Assembly (NCBI RefSeq): GCF_017916325.1
Contig: NC_090169.1
Location: forward strand, 1,597,001-1,661,000
Direction: 5' to 3'
Source: Leishmania martiniquensis
Lineage: Eukaryota; Euglenozoa; Kinetoplastea; Trypanosomatida; Trypanosomatidae
Length of the DNA stretch: 64,000 nucleotides
A program made the translations under genes and the position numbers. This document shows, one piece after another, positions 1-10,118 of this stretch (position 1 is its first letter; each line of letters starts with the position of its first letter). A model generated the notes under the pieces. The model saw only the letters and a list, made by a program, of their open reading frames with translations, was not told where the DNA came from and ran no database searches.

Positions 1-1
1 G

Positions 2-1084
2 ATTCGTGGGGAGCAGCAGGCAGACACGGTAAAGCGCAAGCGTGTCCGCGGCGCGGTGCGAAAGATGGAAGCGACCCTAGTGGATAGTTTTGCTGCAGCC
101 ACCATGTCTTTGACACCTCAGCAGAGGCTGGACCTCATGGTTCACTGGCTGCGGAGCTTAGCAGCTGTTGCGAAGTACCTCTCGCGCCGAGAGGACTCCC
201 CTTGCACACCCGAAAGCGTTGAGGTCGACCGCTTCTCTCCTCGCTCGTCAAAGCGCGTTCGCCACGAAACGCGCGAAGGTGAGACCTGGTCGGGTGCCTC
301 GCCATTCTTCTCTCTTCCAACCAGTGATCTTCTGTGCGCCTGTCTACGAGAGTGTGCGATGGCAAACCCGCGAGCCGGACCTGATGCTCTGCGCGAGTTG
401 CTCCTGTGCGCCGTGAAGCTCGAGCTTGGTGAGGTCGAGGTGCTTCAACACATCGTGCACGCCCTCACGAGGGAGGATGTCTGTCGTCTCCAGACACCCT
501 CGGAGCAGGTGGAGCTTCTTAACTACGTGTCGCTCGCCGTGAAGCGATGTAAGTTGCCCCTACCACCTCTGAATCGTGTCCTGAGTGCCCTGCTCGGGGC
601 AACGCTAAGCGCTCGGGAGAACCTATTGGTGCTCTCCTCGATTCACCGCCTAAAGCACACGCATGCAACGGATGTGGTTGCCGTAGTGTCACGAAGAGCT
701 GCCAAGCAAACTGGCACGTACAACTTCAAGGACGTGGTGTATGGGCTCGAGGTGGCAGCGCTGCTTCCTGGTTGCACTGATGTTTTTGTGGCCAGTGTCC
801 TACTGCGCGCTGGCGCGCTAGCGCCTCTGATGTCTCCGAGGCAGCTGGGCGCTGTATGCAAGTACGTTGCGTTGCTCAACACCTCCCGACGGAAGAACGC
901 CGTTGCCTACTCGTGTGGAAGGGAGCTGCGCTCCCTTGTGCCCTTGCTGGTAGAGCGGGCGGAGAGGCTGCTAGGCCAGTTCCGTCTCCACGAGGCGCGC
1001 TACGTGCTCCGCTGCTTCCGCGAGCATAACGTGCGCCACTCGCTCATCTTTTCCCGACTCACCCCGATTGCTGCCGACGGTTAG
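2..1084 (+). CDS. Unrecognised protein, 5' partial, helical-repeat-like
   Basis: The reading frame is open from the left edge of the window to the TAG at 1082-1084, so the true start probably lies outside; the first in-frame ATG inside is at 65. I do not recognise the family. The visible part has a charged Ser/Arg-rich stretch (about 45-80 codons in), then a Leu/Ala/Val-rich alpha-helical region with irregular helix-pair units ending in Leu-rich helices. This resembles the degenerate helical repeats (RAP/OPR/FASTK-like) of organelle RNA-binding proteins, which are numerous in trypanosomatid mitochondria. No RAP domain, membrane segment or catalytic motif is seen. The mitochondrial idea is inference from repeat style only. 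Gene reality is well supported by length and codon use. Confidence 0.75.
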   Translation: MRGEQQADTVKRKRVRGAVRKMEATLVDSFAAATMSLTPQQRLDLMVHWLRSLAAVAKYLSRREDSPCTPESVEVDRFSPRSSKRVRHETREGETWSGASPFFSLPTSDLLCACLRECAMANPRAGPDALRELLLCAVKLELGEVEVLQHIVHALTREDVCRLQTPSEQVELLNYVSLAVKRCKLPLPPLNRVLSALLGATLSARENLLVLSSIHRLKHTHATDVVAVVSRRAAKQTGTYNFKDVVYGLEVAALLPGCTDVFVASVLLRAGALAPLMSPRQLGAVCKYVALLNTSRRKNAVAYSCGRELRSLVPLLVERAERLLGQFRLHEARYVLRCFREHNVRHSLIFSRLTPIAADG

Positions 1085-1831
1085 GCTAACAACTCAGAGG
1101 GGAGGTCGGTGAGTGGTGTGCCGTTGTTTGCCTGAGCTTTTGTTCTTGACATGGCGGCGGATGCGGCGCGGTGCTGCAGCAGCAACGGTCGCAGATTTGA
1201 GAGAAAGAAGAGGTGCACCTAAGGGTATAGGGGCGCGGGCACGCGACCGCTATGCTGCCTGCTCGCACACGCGCACGACACCTACTCGTGGATGTGGAGC
1301 ATCGGGAATGGGTCACTGAAACAGCTGCCCCTGATATCCGCATGCAGGGATGCACAGGGGGACAGAGGGGGCTACGTGCCCTTGAGTCTCTGAATTTTTT
1401 TCACCACTTTGTCTGGCCACCCCCCACCCCCCACGGCCGATTATAACGTGCTCATTTGTGGACTTATTGACGGATTTGTTCCTCCATGTTCAGATCAGCA
1501 CCGATCCTGCGCGCCACTGTCATCCACGGGCACACTCCTCCCTCCTCCTCGTCTCTCTTTCGTCCCTGCACCCCATTCCCTCCCCCCACGAGTGCACCAT
1601 TTTCTCCACGATCACACGCACTCAAGACTTTCAACGCGTACACCGCCCTCCTTCGCAGGAGTCGGCGCCGCGCTAGCGGGAGTGAATCACACGAAGCAGC
1701 CCATCCACCAAGACCAACCCCATCCGCACTCGCCGTGTCACCGGCACACCTTCTCGAAATCCATACAAGCGAAGAGGTCTGGAGGCTTTTTTGTCGTGCG
1801 GGTTCGGAAGCAAGAACACGCAAACGAGCCC
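1085..1831 (+). other. Intergenic spacer with spliced-leader acceptor region
   Basis: No gene seen. It holds the 3'UTR of the preceding gene and, from about 1500 to 1656, C/T-rich tracts ending in an AG at 1657-1658. No ATG lies between that AG and the ATG at 1832, which supports 1832 as the start of the next gene although the frame is open upstream to 1409. Confidence 0.65.
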
Positions 1832-3859
1832 ATGGACAGCACTGTCTCTCTCTCCGCCGCGTCTGCCGAGTCGGACCCCCTCCTCGCCCGGCTGCAGGAT
1901 GCTTACACGCGACAGAAGCGCCAAGTGACTGCACAGAAGCGCAAGAAGGTGGATGCCGAGCTGCAGGCAGCCGCCGCATACTGCAGTGACCTGCCTGTGA
2001 GTCTCGAGCTTTTGTCTGAAAGCACTGTTTCCCTTTTCAACGAGCTGAAGCAGTTGCTGGAGTGCCGTCATGAGCAGTGGAACACTCCACATCGCGAGGC
2101 GGAGCTGCTGCAACGCATTCGTCAGCAGACCAACCGGGAGCTTCGCGAGTGCATGTCATTCATTGAGGACGGCTACACCTCCGGGTTCCAAAAACTTCTC
2201 CGCGAGGGCCGACTTCAGGAACGGAGGGAGTCGCTGCTGCAGGCCGCTGCGCCGACGTCGTCGACTGAGATACCGGCAGCGAAGAAGATGCACGACGCGG
2301 CAGGCTCGTCGCCTGAATCCGTGTCCAAGACGGTAGCGACACCTGCTCATCTTACTGTGAGGGAGGCGCTGTCAGCGTCCTTGAGCCTCATGGCGGAGTC
2401 TTTGGCAGTGCTGCTGCAGTGCGAGGTGGTCCGGGTGTACTTGTACGATAGTCACGCGCATCTACAGTGTGTCGCGCAGTTCCCCTACCGTGCTAAGCAC
2501 GCGGACCCAATGCAGTCAAGCTATCTTGCCATGATGTCAGTTCGCGAGGTTCACCACATTGTGTGCCATGAGCGCTTGGTTGTAAACGGGTCGCTTAGCA
2601 AATCGCACGGCACGGGCGACGGCATTGCCAGCGCTGGTGTGCGAGTGGTCGGCAGCAGCGGGGCCGTCAGCGGGCTGGAGGACATTCGCACCTGTCTGCT
2701 GCTGCCCATCTTCTCCCCAGAAGGAGCAGGAAAGCCGTACGGTATGATGCACGCTGTCAACAAGCAGTGTCCAACTTCTCTCGGTCTCGCGGCGGATGAC
2801 TCGGCGGAAGCCGCTCATATCGGCTTTACTGTAAACGACGAGATTCTGGGCTCGAGCGTCGCTCGCGTGCTCGGGACCATTCTGAGCCGCTACCCGGTGG
2901 ACTCCTTCTTTGCCTCAGGTGTGGGCGAAAAGCTGCGCCGCACCGCTTTTCCCGGCGACGCGGAGGTGCGAAGTCTCACGGCGCATCTGTCGCCTGTCCT
3001 CGTGGACGAAGTTCAGGAGGCTGTGGAGGTTGCTCAGCGCGCTTTGTCTGACCTCACGCCGATTCTCGTGCATCGAGTGCCCATGGATGCTATTTATGAG
3101 GCTCGCACCGCGGCAGGTGAGGTGCGGCGGCGTAAGCTGGCTGTTCTCGGGCCCCGCGAGGGCGCGCTCTCTACCGTCGAGTTCAACGTGCGCTGTATGA
3201 ACGAGCTCTGGGAGAGCAGCCGGGCTGACAACGTGGTGCTGCATAAGCAGTACCGCGCCTTGGAAGAGCAGCAGCATCGCACGCGACTGCTCTTGCGCAA
3301 TCTGCTCGATGGGGTGGCTGCTGCACGCGCGATGCCGCTTAGCGCTGAGGTGGCGCAGTTTCTGCACAACCTCGAGATGTACGGGCGAAGCGAGCGGACG
3401 GAGCGTATGGCGACGTACGTATCAGAGCAAATTTTAGCTATTCCTCCCGTCGCCGTGCGCGGACCAGGTGCGGCAGGCTCGCGCCGGGACAGCCCCGATC
3501 CGGGAGCGGGCATCTGCAAGGAACAGCGCCATATGGATGACAGCGAGGTTCATGCGCTGCGCAACCGCCACGCTCGCCTCAACACAGTGACGCCCGCGTC
3601 ACTACACTTTGATGGGCCCAGTGGAGTTCGCAGCTACACATCCGACCCAACACAGAAACGCGAGCAGGTGCGCTTCATCGACGAGCTCTGCCGCCTTGCC
3701 ACGGAGAAGCCGTCGCTGCCCTCAGGCCGCAGGGGAGATTGTCGCCGGCTCGCAACCCCGAGCTCAGTTTCCACCGTTGCCCACGCGGCGGCCGCGAGAG
3801 GTCGACTGCGCGGGGTGAAGCTGAAGGAGTACCCTTTTGAGCGTCCTTTCAAGCTCTGA
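1832..3859 (+). CDS. GAF-domain / coiled-coil protein
   Basis: 675 residues. The frame is open further upstream (to 1409), but that part is Pro/His/Ser-rich translated pyrimidine tract; ATG 1832 is the first ATG after the AG at 1657-1658. Residues about 25-140 are charged and helical. About 172-370 reads as a GAF-type sensor domain: a long amphipathic helix, the strand with VRVYLYDS, a CVAQFPY strand, then a CLLLPIF strand followed by the typical MMHAVNK strand. About 455-500 is a coiled coil rich in Gln/Glu/Arg, and the C-terminus is basic and Ser-rich. GAF domains bind cyclic nucleotides or other small ligands, or act as dimerisation modules; no catalytic domain (phosphodiesterase, cyclase, kinase) is attached here. 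Ligand and location are unknown. Confidence 0.7.
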   Translation: MDSTVSLSAASAESDPLLARLQDAYTRQKRQVTAQKRKKVDAELQAAAAYCSDLPVSLELLSESTVSLFNELKQLLECRHEQWNTPHREAELLQRIRQQTNRELRECMSFIEDGYTSGFQKLLREGRLQERRESLLQAAAPTSSTEIPAAKKMHDAAGSSPESVSKTVATPAHLTVREALSASLSLMAESLAVLLQCEVVRVYLYDSHAHLQCVAQFPYRAKHADPMQSSYLAMMSVREVHHIVCHERLVVNGSLSKSHGTGDGIASAGVRVVGSSGAVSGLEDIRTCLLLPIFSPEGAGKPYGMMHAVNKQCPTSLGLAADDSAEAAHIGFTVNDEILGSSVARVLGTILSRYPVDSFFASGVGEKLRRTAFPGDAEVRSLTAHLSPVLVDEVQEAVEVAQRALSDLTPILVHRVPMDAIYEARTAAGEVRRRKLAVLGPREGALSTVEFNVRCMNELWESSRADNVVLHKQYRALEEQQHRTRLLLRNLLDGVAAARAMPLSAEVAQFLHNLEMYGRSERTERMATYVSEQILAIPPVAVRGPGAAGSRRDSPDPGAGICKEQRHMDDSEVHALRNRHARLNTVTPASLHFDGPSGVRSYTSDPTQKREQVRFIDELCRLATEKPSLPSGRRGDCRRLATPSSVSTVAHAAAARGRLRGVKLKEYPFERPFKL

Positions 3860-5650
3860 GCGCGAGAACGGTGACGCTGACTTCCGTCCATCTGCGCGGC
3901 GGGGTGCGCGTGTGTATATATCGCAGAATTCAGGAACCGGCATTGACTCACAACGGTGCTGTCGCAGCAGCGAGGGGGCCGAAGGTCGACACTCCGCTGG
4001 CTCCTTTATTTATTTATTTCTTCTTTCTGTGTCGTCTACTGTGATGTACATCCAACCGCGTTTCCGTCTGCCATGAGGTTATATGCGAGCGTGCACGAGT
4101 GGGTGTCGCACCCCTCACCTGCAATTAGGGGAACGCGCGGGGGCGCATCTCCGCGCGTGTTACTGCTCGCCTTTTTTCTGGCTTCACCTTTCCTTTGCAT
4201 CAATCGTCTGATCGCGCGCGCTCTGCCTTCACCGATTATCCCCCTCCCCCCCAAAAATCTGAAAGCCAACGACGTGGCTGTCGTGCCTCTCGCACGCGTG
4301 CCAATACGAGCGAGCTGTACACGTAGACACAAACACACACCCACACACGCACTGACGTGAGAGGGCATTCGTGTCATGCGTGCGAAAAGAAGCGGAAAAA
4401 GAAAGGCAGCGCGAAGCGCATTTTACCACCCCACCCCTCACCACACTCCGTGAGGCAGTGGGGAAGGAGGGGGGCGGCTGTGTATGTGTGTGTGTGTGTG
4501 GGGGGGGCAGAGCATTGGGGTGCGGTGGATGGGAAATGACATTGTCGCGCATCAAGTTTCCGCGGCTGCTGACAGAATAAACTTTTGAAAGCGTCGAGGC
4601 GCCGTTGCCAGTGTTCCTCCTCTAAAAAAAAACATACGAATCTTTGACAACAGCGCATGCACTTCTGCTGGCCCACTCTCTCGACGGAACAGGTCCCCCC
4701 CTCCCCTTCCCTCATCTTCTCGCTGACACACAAAACGGCCCCACGGCAACCTGGCCTCTCTCCTACCCTTCACGTCCTCCTCGCCCTTCTCATGCGCATA
4801 AGTGCCGAATACCGATTGCACTGCGTGCGCGTTTCGCTGCGCTCATTTTCTTCTATAGCGCTCAATAAGTGCGTCTGTTGTGCGTGTAGTTTGCCGCCCC
4901 CTCCACCACCGCCCTCTCTGCGCACGGCGTCGGGTATGGCTGTGGCACATTTCTCGCCAAGTCTTTGCCTTTCAAGCTGTCAAAAATCTGTTACGCCGCT
5001 TCTCTTCTTATCTCCGCTCTTTTCACATCGACGGACCGCGCGAGTGGTGTGGCTCCGCTTTGGCCAACGCGCGAGCGAGCAAGAAATTCTTCTCGTCTGC
5101 ATTACCTGCCGCGAGTGCGTTGCCGCTTGCAGAACGACGCATCTCTATTCATCCGAGAAAACGGCAGAGGAAGACGCTACTGCTTACCTCGGGGGCTGTC
5201 GCAAACACGGCACATTCAAAAGTTCGCGCCCGGGCAGCATACCCAGCCAATAAACGCTGAGGCCATCAGCCAGGGGCCCGCGCGTGATTCTCCCGTCTTA
5301 TACACGCACATCGAGTCCTACATATACGAGCACGTAGGTGGAGGCAGCACGACGCACACCACAGCCGCGTCTTCTCCTCGCGCTGCCCTCTGTGCTCAGC
5401 TTCCATTCGCTTTTGGGTTGCCACAGGGTGCTCTTCTCTATTCCTATTCTTTGTGCCGTCTGCGCGCGCGTGTGCCTGTGTGTGTTTGTGTGTGGCGGAT
5501 GGTGACGGAATCTGTCGGGCTGCCCCCGCTTCCTCCGCCCCATCCTCTAACCCATTTACTTGCCCCTTGCTCGCCCCTGTCTCTCACACGCCGCCGAGCT
5601 CGTCGCTTCGCCTCGCATCTTGTAACGACCGCCGCAAGCAAGGGGACAGA
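3860..5650 (+). other. Long intergenic spacer (1.8 kb)
   Basis: No credible gene; short ORFs here have low-complexity Pro/Ser/His/Arg translations typical of pyrimidine tracts. It contains a TG microsatellite running into a G run (4479-4507), an A run at about 4625-4632, several C/T-rich tracts (about 4690-4800, 4895-4920, 5520-5600) suitable for trans-splicing, and the 5'UTR of the next gene. The position of the true acceptor for the gene at 5651 is not obvious. Confidence 0.6.
4479..4507. repeat. TG microsatellite followed by G run
   Basis: Alternating TG units with one TA interruption pass directly into a run of seven or more G. This is a simple repeat common in Leishmania spacers and likely length-polymorphic. 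Confidence 0.85.
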
Positions 5651-8371
5651 ATGCGCTCCGGATACGTCGGCATCTACAATCAAGGTAGCACGTGCTATCT
5701 GAACTCGGTCATACAGGCCCTCTACCACCTCCCTGCCTTCCGAACCGAAATGTACAACCTCCCGCATGTTCAAAAGGACTCGGTCGCTCTCGCCCTACGG
5801 GACGTGTTTGCGCAGCTGGAGGTTCGCAACCGCAACACGACAACGACGGAGCTGACCAAAGCCTTTGGCTGGTCTGCGCAAGAGGCGGCGGTGCAGCATG
5901 ACGTGCACGAGCTGATGCAGCAGCTCTTCGACAGTCTCGAGACGATGCTCAAGGAGACACCGAAGAAGGACCTGATCCGCGACCTCTTTGGCGGATTGAT
6001 GATCTATCGGTCTCGTGCAGTAGACGGCGCCGAATACCTCTCTGACCGCCTCGAGGACTTTTACGACGTGGAGCTTGTTGTGCAGAACAAATCAAATATA
6101 GAAGAGTCGCTCCGCGAGTTCTCTTCAGGGGAGCGGATCGAGGGCGTGTGCTTGGAAGTGGGGCCTGGCGCGGAAGCGACGCCGCACACGATTGAGCGCA
6201 GCCAGCACTTTCTTGACTTTCCCAAGGTGCTTTTGGTGCACCCGAACCGAGTGGCGTTTGATATGGAGACATATGAACTAGTTACGCTACGTAATGTGTG
6301 GAGCTTTGATTTCAGCTTGTCACTGGCGAACTACGTCGTCGATGATGCGTCACTGAAACTGGACAAGGAGAGCCAAGAAAAGTGGAAGAAGATTGGCCGC
6401 CGCACTCACCTCGGCGCTAACTACACCCTGCGCTCTATCCTCACGCACGCCGGCGATGCCACCATCGGGCACTACTACGTGTACGTCAACTTTGAGGGGG
6501 AGTGGGTGCGCTTCAACGACGAGGTGGTCGAGCCGGCAACGGAGGAGGTCGTTCGCAAGTCCGCCTTTGGCGGGCAGTCTATTCAATCGCGCTATCGCCT
6601 CTTCGACAATGAGCGCGCGTCGCTGCTCATTTATGTGAACGATGATGTGAAGGCGGAGGTGCTGAAGGAGACACCGCCGCCGCCGTCGATCGTGGAGGTG
6701 GGCCGTTATCTTGAGGAAGAGCAGACGAGGAAGGAGGAGACGCGCAAGATGAGCTACTACGTCTGCGACAACGCCGTCGTGGACGTGCTCGATGGCGTGT
6801 ACGGGGCTGCCGACAAACTGCAGCGTCAGATAACCGTTTCTCTCTCCCCTGGGCAAGACGAGGTAACCGCCTTCGTGCATGCTGCCGCAAAGGAGCTGCA
6901 AGTGACACCGGCGCAAATTCGCGTCTTCTGCCGTGACCGCCACGGGCTCACGCCATGCGCCGCCGCCGAGTCGCTTTGCAGCTCCTACGACTCCTACTAC
7001 TACCCGCCTCTGTTTGTCGACATCGCGCCGCCGCCGGCGGAGGAAGATGCGGCCTCGTGCACGACCGCCACCGCCACGTCTGAGCCGTTCATCGCGTTCC
7101 TCCGTAACGTCGAATCACAGCACGACCGTGACGTCCCTGTCACGGTCGTCCGCTCTATCGAGGAGCTGCAAGCGATAATCCCGCGCGATGCGGTGGTATA
7201 CGAGAGCCGCGGCGGCCCGCAGTATCTGAACACTATTACAGCCACGAACCAGCTTGTGTGCGGCGCCAACTTACTCGTCACCCACCAGCGCACCACCCAC
7301 GATGCGGTGCGTGGGTACCTTCAGCATCGTCAGCTCGTGCGCACGAAGGTCTACCTTTACGACGACTTTACCGCCGAGCAGACGGAGCTGTTCGAAATCC
7401 ACGTTGCCGACTCCACTCCGTACACGACGCTGCAGGTGGGGCTCTACAAGATGATGAAGGAGTCCCCGAAAGGCCTGCCGATCCCGCCCTCCCACAACCA
7501 CCTTGCGTTTTTCAAGGGAAACGGTAAGTGCAACTACGGCTTTGCAATGCCTATGGCAGCGTCGCTCACGATTCAGTGGAACACGTATCATCATACCCTC
7601 CGAGACGTATGGGGCTGCGTGCAGCATGAGCACAAAATTGTCATGACGATTCTGCCCATGCCGCTCGAGCAGATCGATTTGACGGTGCTGGTGACTTTCA
7701 ACGGCGGATACAACAACTTGCCGCACGTGTACGTTCCGCTAGAGGGAGGCAGCGTGACTTTCCGTGAGCTAATCGAGTTGATGGTGCAGCAGCTGGGTCC
7801 ACGTCTACGGGCAGGCACCACCGCCGGCTATGAGCAACAGCTATCTGGGCAGGCACGGCAGCTACGGCTGCTTCGTGTCCGACGAGGCGAGCTGGTGGAA
7901 GTTATCGAGGAGCTGGACGCTCCGATCGACCTCGAGTCACGCGAGGACATTGTCCTTGACAAGTTGTCCCCGGTGCTGCCTGGCTATCAACTCATTAACG
8001 TGCTCTTCTGCCGCCGTCGCTCAGGTGAGTACTACTTTGGTCTACCCACGAACATCTGCGTTAACTCCACTCTCGAGGAGCAGGGCGATGTCTTGCTGCG
8101 GCGCATCATTAAGAAACTTGGCTACCCGGATCAGGAGGAAGCGATGAAGAAGTGGATACTATGCGTAATGAACGTGAAGTCGCGGAAGACTCGTACCGCG
8201 AGCAAGAAAGAGGTCCTGGCAGATCTTGTCAAGGAGGTCGGCGGCGCGCCTTTTGTGTTCGTTGTGGACCGTCCGCAATGCTTACGCCTCGACGGGGTTG
8301 AGGAGGAGGATCACCGGCCGGAGTCTCTCGTTATTAAGTCCACCTCCAAGACAGACCTCTCTGCTATTTAG
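5651..8371 (+). CDS. USP7-like ubiquitin C-terminal hydrolase (peptidase C19), TRAF domain absent
   Basis: 906 residues; ATG 5651 sits directly before the catalytic domain. Cysteine proteases of this family remove ubiquitin from substrates. The Cys box is at residues 8-23 with the GSTCYLNS motif (C15 nucleophile). A conserved HDVHELMQQLFD segment follows at about 82-93, and the His box is near GHYYVYVNF (H274) followed by FNDEVV (catalytic Asp/Asn side). The catalytic domain (about 1-315) is compact. The remaining 590 residues resemble the tandem ubiquitin-like domains behind the catalytic domain of USP7 (an acidic YLYDDFT-type segment near 570, and a YYFGLPTNI region near 795). The N-terminal TRAF/MATH substrate-binding domain of USP7 is missing, so it could equally be called USP47-like. 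All catalytic residues look intact. Confidence 0.9.
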   Translation: MRSGYVGIYNQGSTCYLNSVIQALYHLPAFRTEMYNLPHVQKDSVALALRDVFAQLEVRNRNTTTTELTKAFGWSAQEAAVQHDVHELMQQLFDSLETMLKETPKKDLIRDLFGGLMIYRSRAVDGAEYLSDRLEDFYDVELVVQNKSNIEESLREFSSGERIEGVCLEVGPGAEATPHTIERSQHFLDFPKVLLVHPNRVAFDMETYELVTLRNVWSFDFSLSLANYVVDDASLKLDKESQEKWKKIGRRTHLGANYTLRSILTHAGDATIGHYYVYVNFEGEWVRFNDEVVEPATEEVVRKSAFGGQSIQSRYRLFDNERASLLIYVNDDVKAEVLKETPPPPSIVEVGRYLEEEQTRKEETRKMSYYVCDNAVVDVLDGVYGAADKLQRQITVSLSPGQDEVTAFVHAAAKELQVTPAQIRVFCRDRHGLTPCAAAESLCSSYDSYYYPPLFVDIAPPPAEEDAASCTTATATSEPFIAFLRNVESQHDRDVPVTVVRSIEELQAIIPRDAVVYESRGGPQYLNTITATNQLVCGANLLVTHQRTTHDAVRGYLQHRQLVRTKVYLYDDFTAEQTELFEIHVADSTPYTTLQVGLYKMMKESPKGLPIPPSHNHLAFFKGNGKCNYGFAMPMAASLTIQWNTYHHTLRDVWGCVQHEHKIVMTILPMPLEQIDLTVLVTFNGGYNNLPHVYVPLEGGSVTFRELIELMVQQLGPRLRAGTTAGYEQQLSGQARQLRLLRVRRGELVEVIEELDAPIDLESREDIVLDKLSPVLPGYQLINVLFCRRRSGEYYFGLPTNICVNSTLEEQGDVLLRRIIKKLGYPDQEEAMKKWILCVMNVKSRKTRTASKKEVLADLVKEVGGAPFVFVVDRPQCLRLDGVEEEDHRPESLVIKSTSKTDLSAI

Positions 8372-10118
8372 AGACGTGGTGGCGCGGCGGTGGTCGGCGC
8401 TCCCTCTGTGGAGCGCTCTTCTGTTTTCTTCGGTCGCCGCCTTCTTACGCTTTCGGTATACAGGTGTGTGAGCGTTTTCTGTGAGGTGTGCGGTGCTCGT
8501 TCGATGATGGTCAGTGTACATCTTGGGCTCATCCGGCACGCATCCTGATCGCGTTTTGTTATTCGCGCGACAGATACCGGCGCTTCTGCCTTACTGGCGT
8601 AGTCTGAACGCCGTCCGCTGCGGATCAAAGCAAGCGGCCCACCGAGGCTCGTCTTGCGCCGTTCGCGCAGCGCGTACGGGGCGATGGCTCGAGCAGAGCC
8701 GGGTAGGACACACCGTTCAAGTGCGTAAGCAGGCGGTTCCTCCTGGAGAAGCGCGATTTAGCCGTAGTGGGGCAAAGACGGGTGTGAGCTGTGGCGGTGT
8801 TCGCTCTTCTATTTGGGGCTCGACGTCCTCGTGCCCAAAATGCTCATGAGAAGGAAAAAAACAGATGACGGTAGCCGCGTGAAGGCGGAGGGACTTGGGG
8901 ATGTGGCGGTGCTTGCACGCGTTCTGCGTGACGACGTAGTGGGCGAAAAGGTATCAGCGCTTTCTTGAAGGCGAAGAGCGTCAGAGGCATTGCCGCGTGA
9001 GGGAAGGGAAGGGTAGGGGGCATGCTCGCGTGAGGGTGATGCACTTGATGGACGCGAGCTGCTCTTACCGCTTACCTTGCGAGCAACTCCCCGAAGGCAG
9101 ACGAGGCAAAGCGGCTCCGTCAGCGCTTCCCTCACGTACTCGGTACATGTTGTGTCGCTGTGACGGCAACGAGGTCGCACGCGCTCAGACTGTTAGTGCT
9201 GTACATGAAGTGAATTCTTTTTTTCATTGGTGTTTCTTTTGCCATCCTAAGGGAGGCCTCCTGTCGGCGGATGCCATGCAAGACGGTCTCTCCTCCCCTC
9301 TCCCTCTCTCATTCCTCTTTTCCCATTCGCAATGCGTTTCAGGTCGGATTCGGACCGGCTCGAAGACGGATGCGGGTGCAGAGAAGAGGTACTCGCCCTG
9401 CCCCTCTCTCTCCCCTCATGAACTGTGACAGATACGCCGTCTATCCGTGTATGGGTGGCGGCGCACTTGTGCTGTGTGCGTCTGCGCTCCGTCTTAGGTC
9501 TTTCCCTCTTCTCAATCTCCCCCCTTCCACGTCCCACCTCATCCTGTATGGTCCCATCCCACCCTCTGCACCTCTCGCACTCGTTCGCCGGAGCACAGAG
9601 CTGAGAGGAGAACAGAACCCGTCGATCCAGACGGTAGCCGAGCAGAAAAGAGCTGCCCGACCGTGTGAGAGAGACGGTGAAGGGTGAGGGAAGAAAGGAC
9701 GCACGTGTGAGGACCGCAGGGCGGAAGCGCCATGCGGCTTACTCGGTGCTTCTTCATGGGCCTCACGATCAAGTCAGCGGGCGCTTGGCAACGCGGTCGA
9801 TGACATTTTTTCTCACTGTGCTCATGCTGCACCTGGCAGCGGCACCGCCCAAACCTCTCTCCCTCCCTAGCTCTCTCTCTCGATGTCTACGCGACGATCT
9901 CCCTTCTATTTTCGCTGAAGCGCGCAGCACTGCACCCGGACAAGTACGACGCTCTCCTGATTGCGAGGGCGGCCAGCTTTGTTGTCTCAGCCTTCTGGCT
10001 TTTCTCTTGAACTCCCGAAGCACCTCGCCACACGCCTCCCTGCCGGCTCGTCCTCCGACTTCATAGACTTCCTCACCCTCGGCATAGCCCTTTCACCGAC
10101 CCAACCCGCCTGTCGACG
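8372..10118 (+). other. Long intergenic spacer (1.75 kb)
   Basis: No gene supported. The first half is mixed sequence (3'UTR of the deubiquitinase gene). From about 9280 on there are repeated C/T-rich tracts (9290-9330, 9500-9545, 9850-9890). Candidate acceptor AGs close to the next gene are at 10065-10066 and just upstream of 10020; no ATG lies between 10066 and 10119. Confidence 0.6.

Noticed and set aside
1409..1831. N-terminal extension of the GAF protein
   Set aside because: The open frame has no ATG before 1832, starts with TTG, and is translated pyrimidine tract containing the predicted acceptor site.
3956..5260. Several + ORFs of 126-198 codons in the spacer before the deubiquitinase
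   Set aside because: Overlapping frames with low-complexity Pro/Ser/Leu content and microsatellite translation; no conserved-looking segment.
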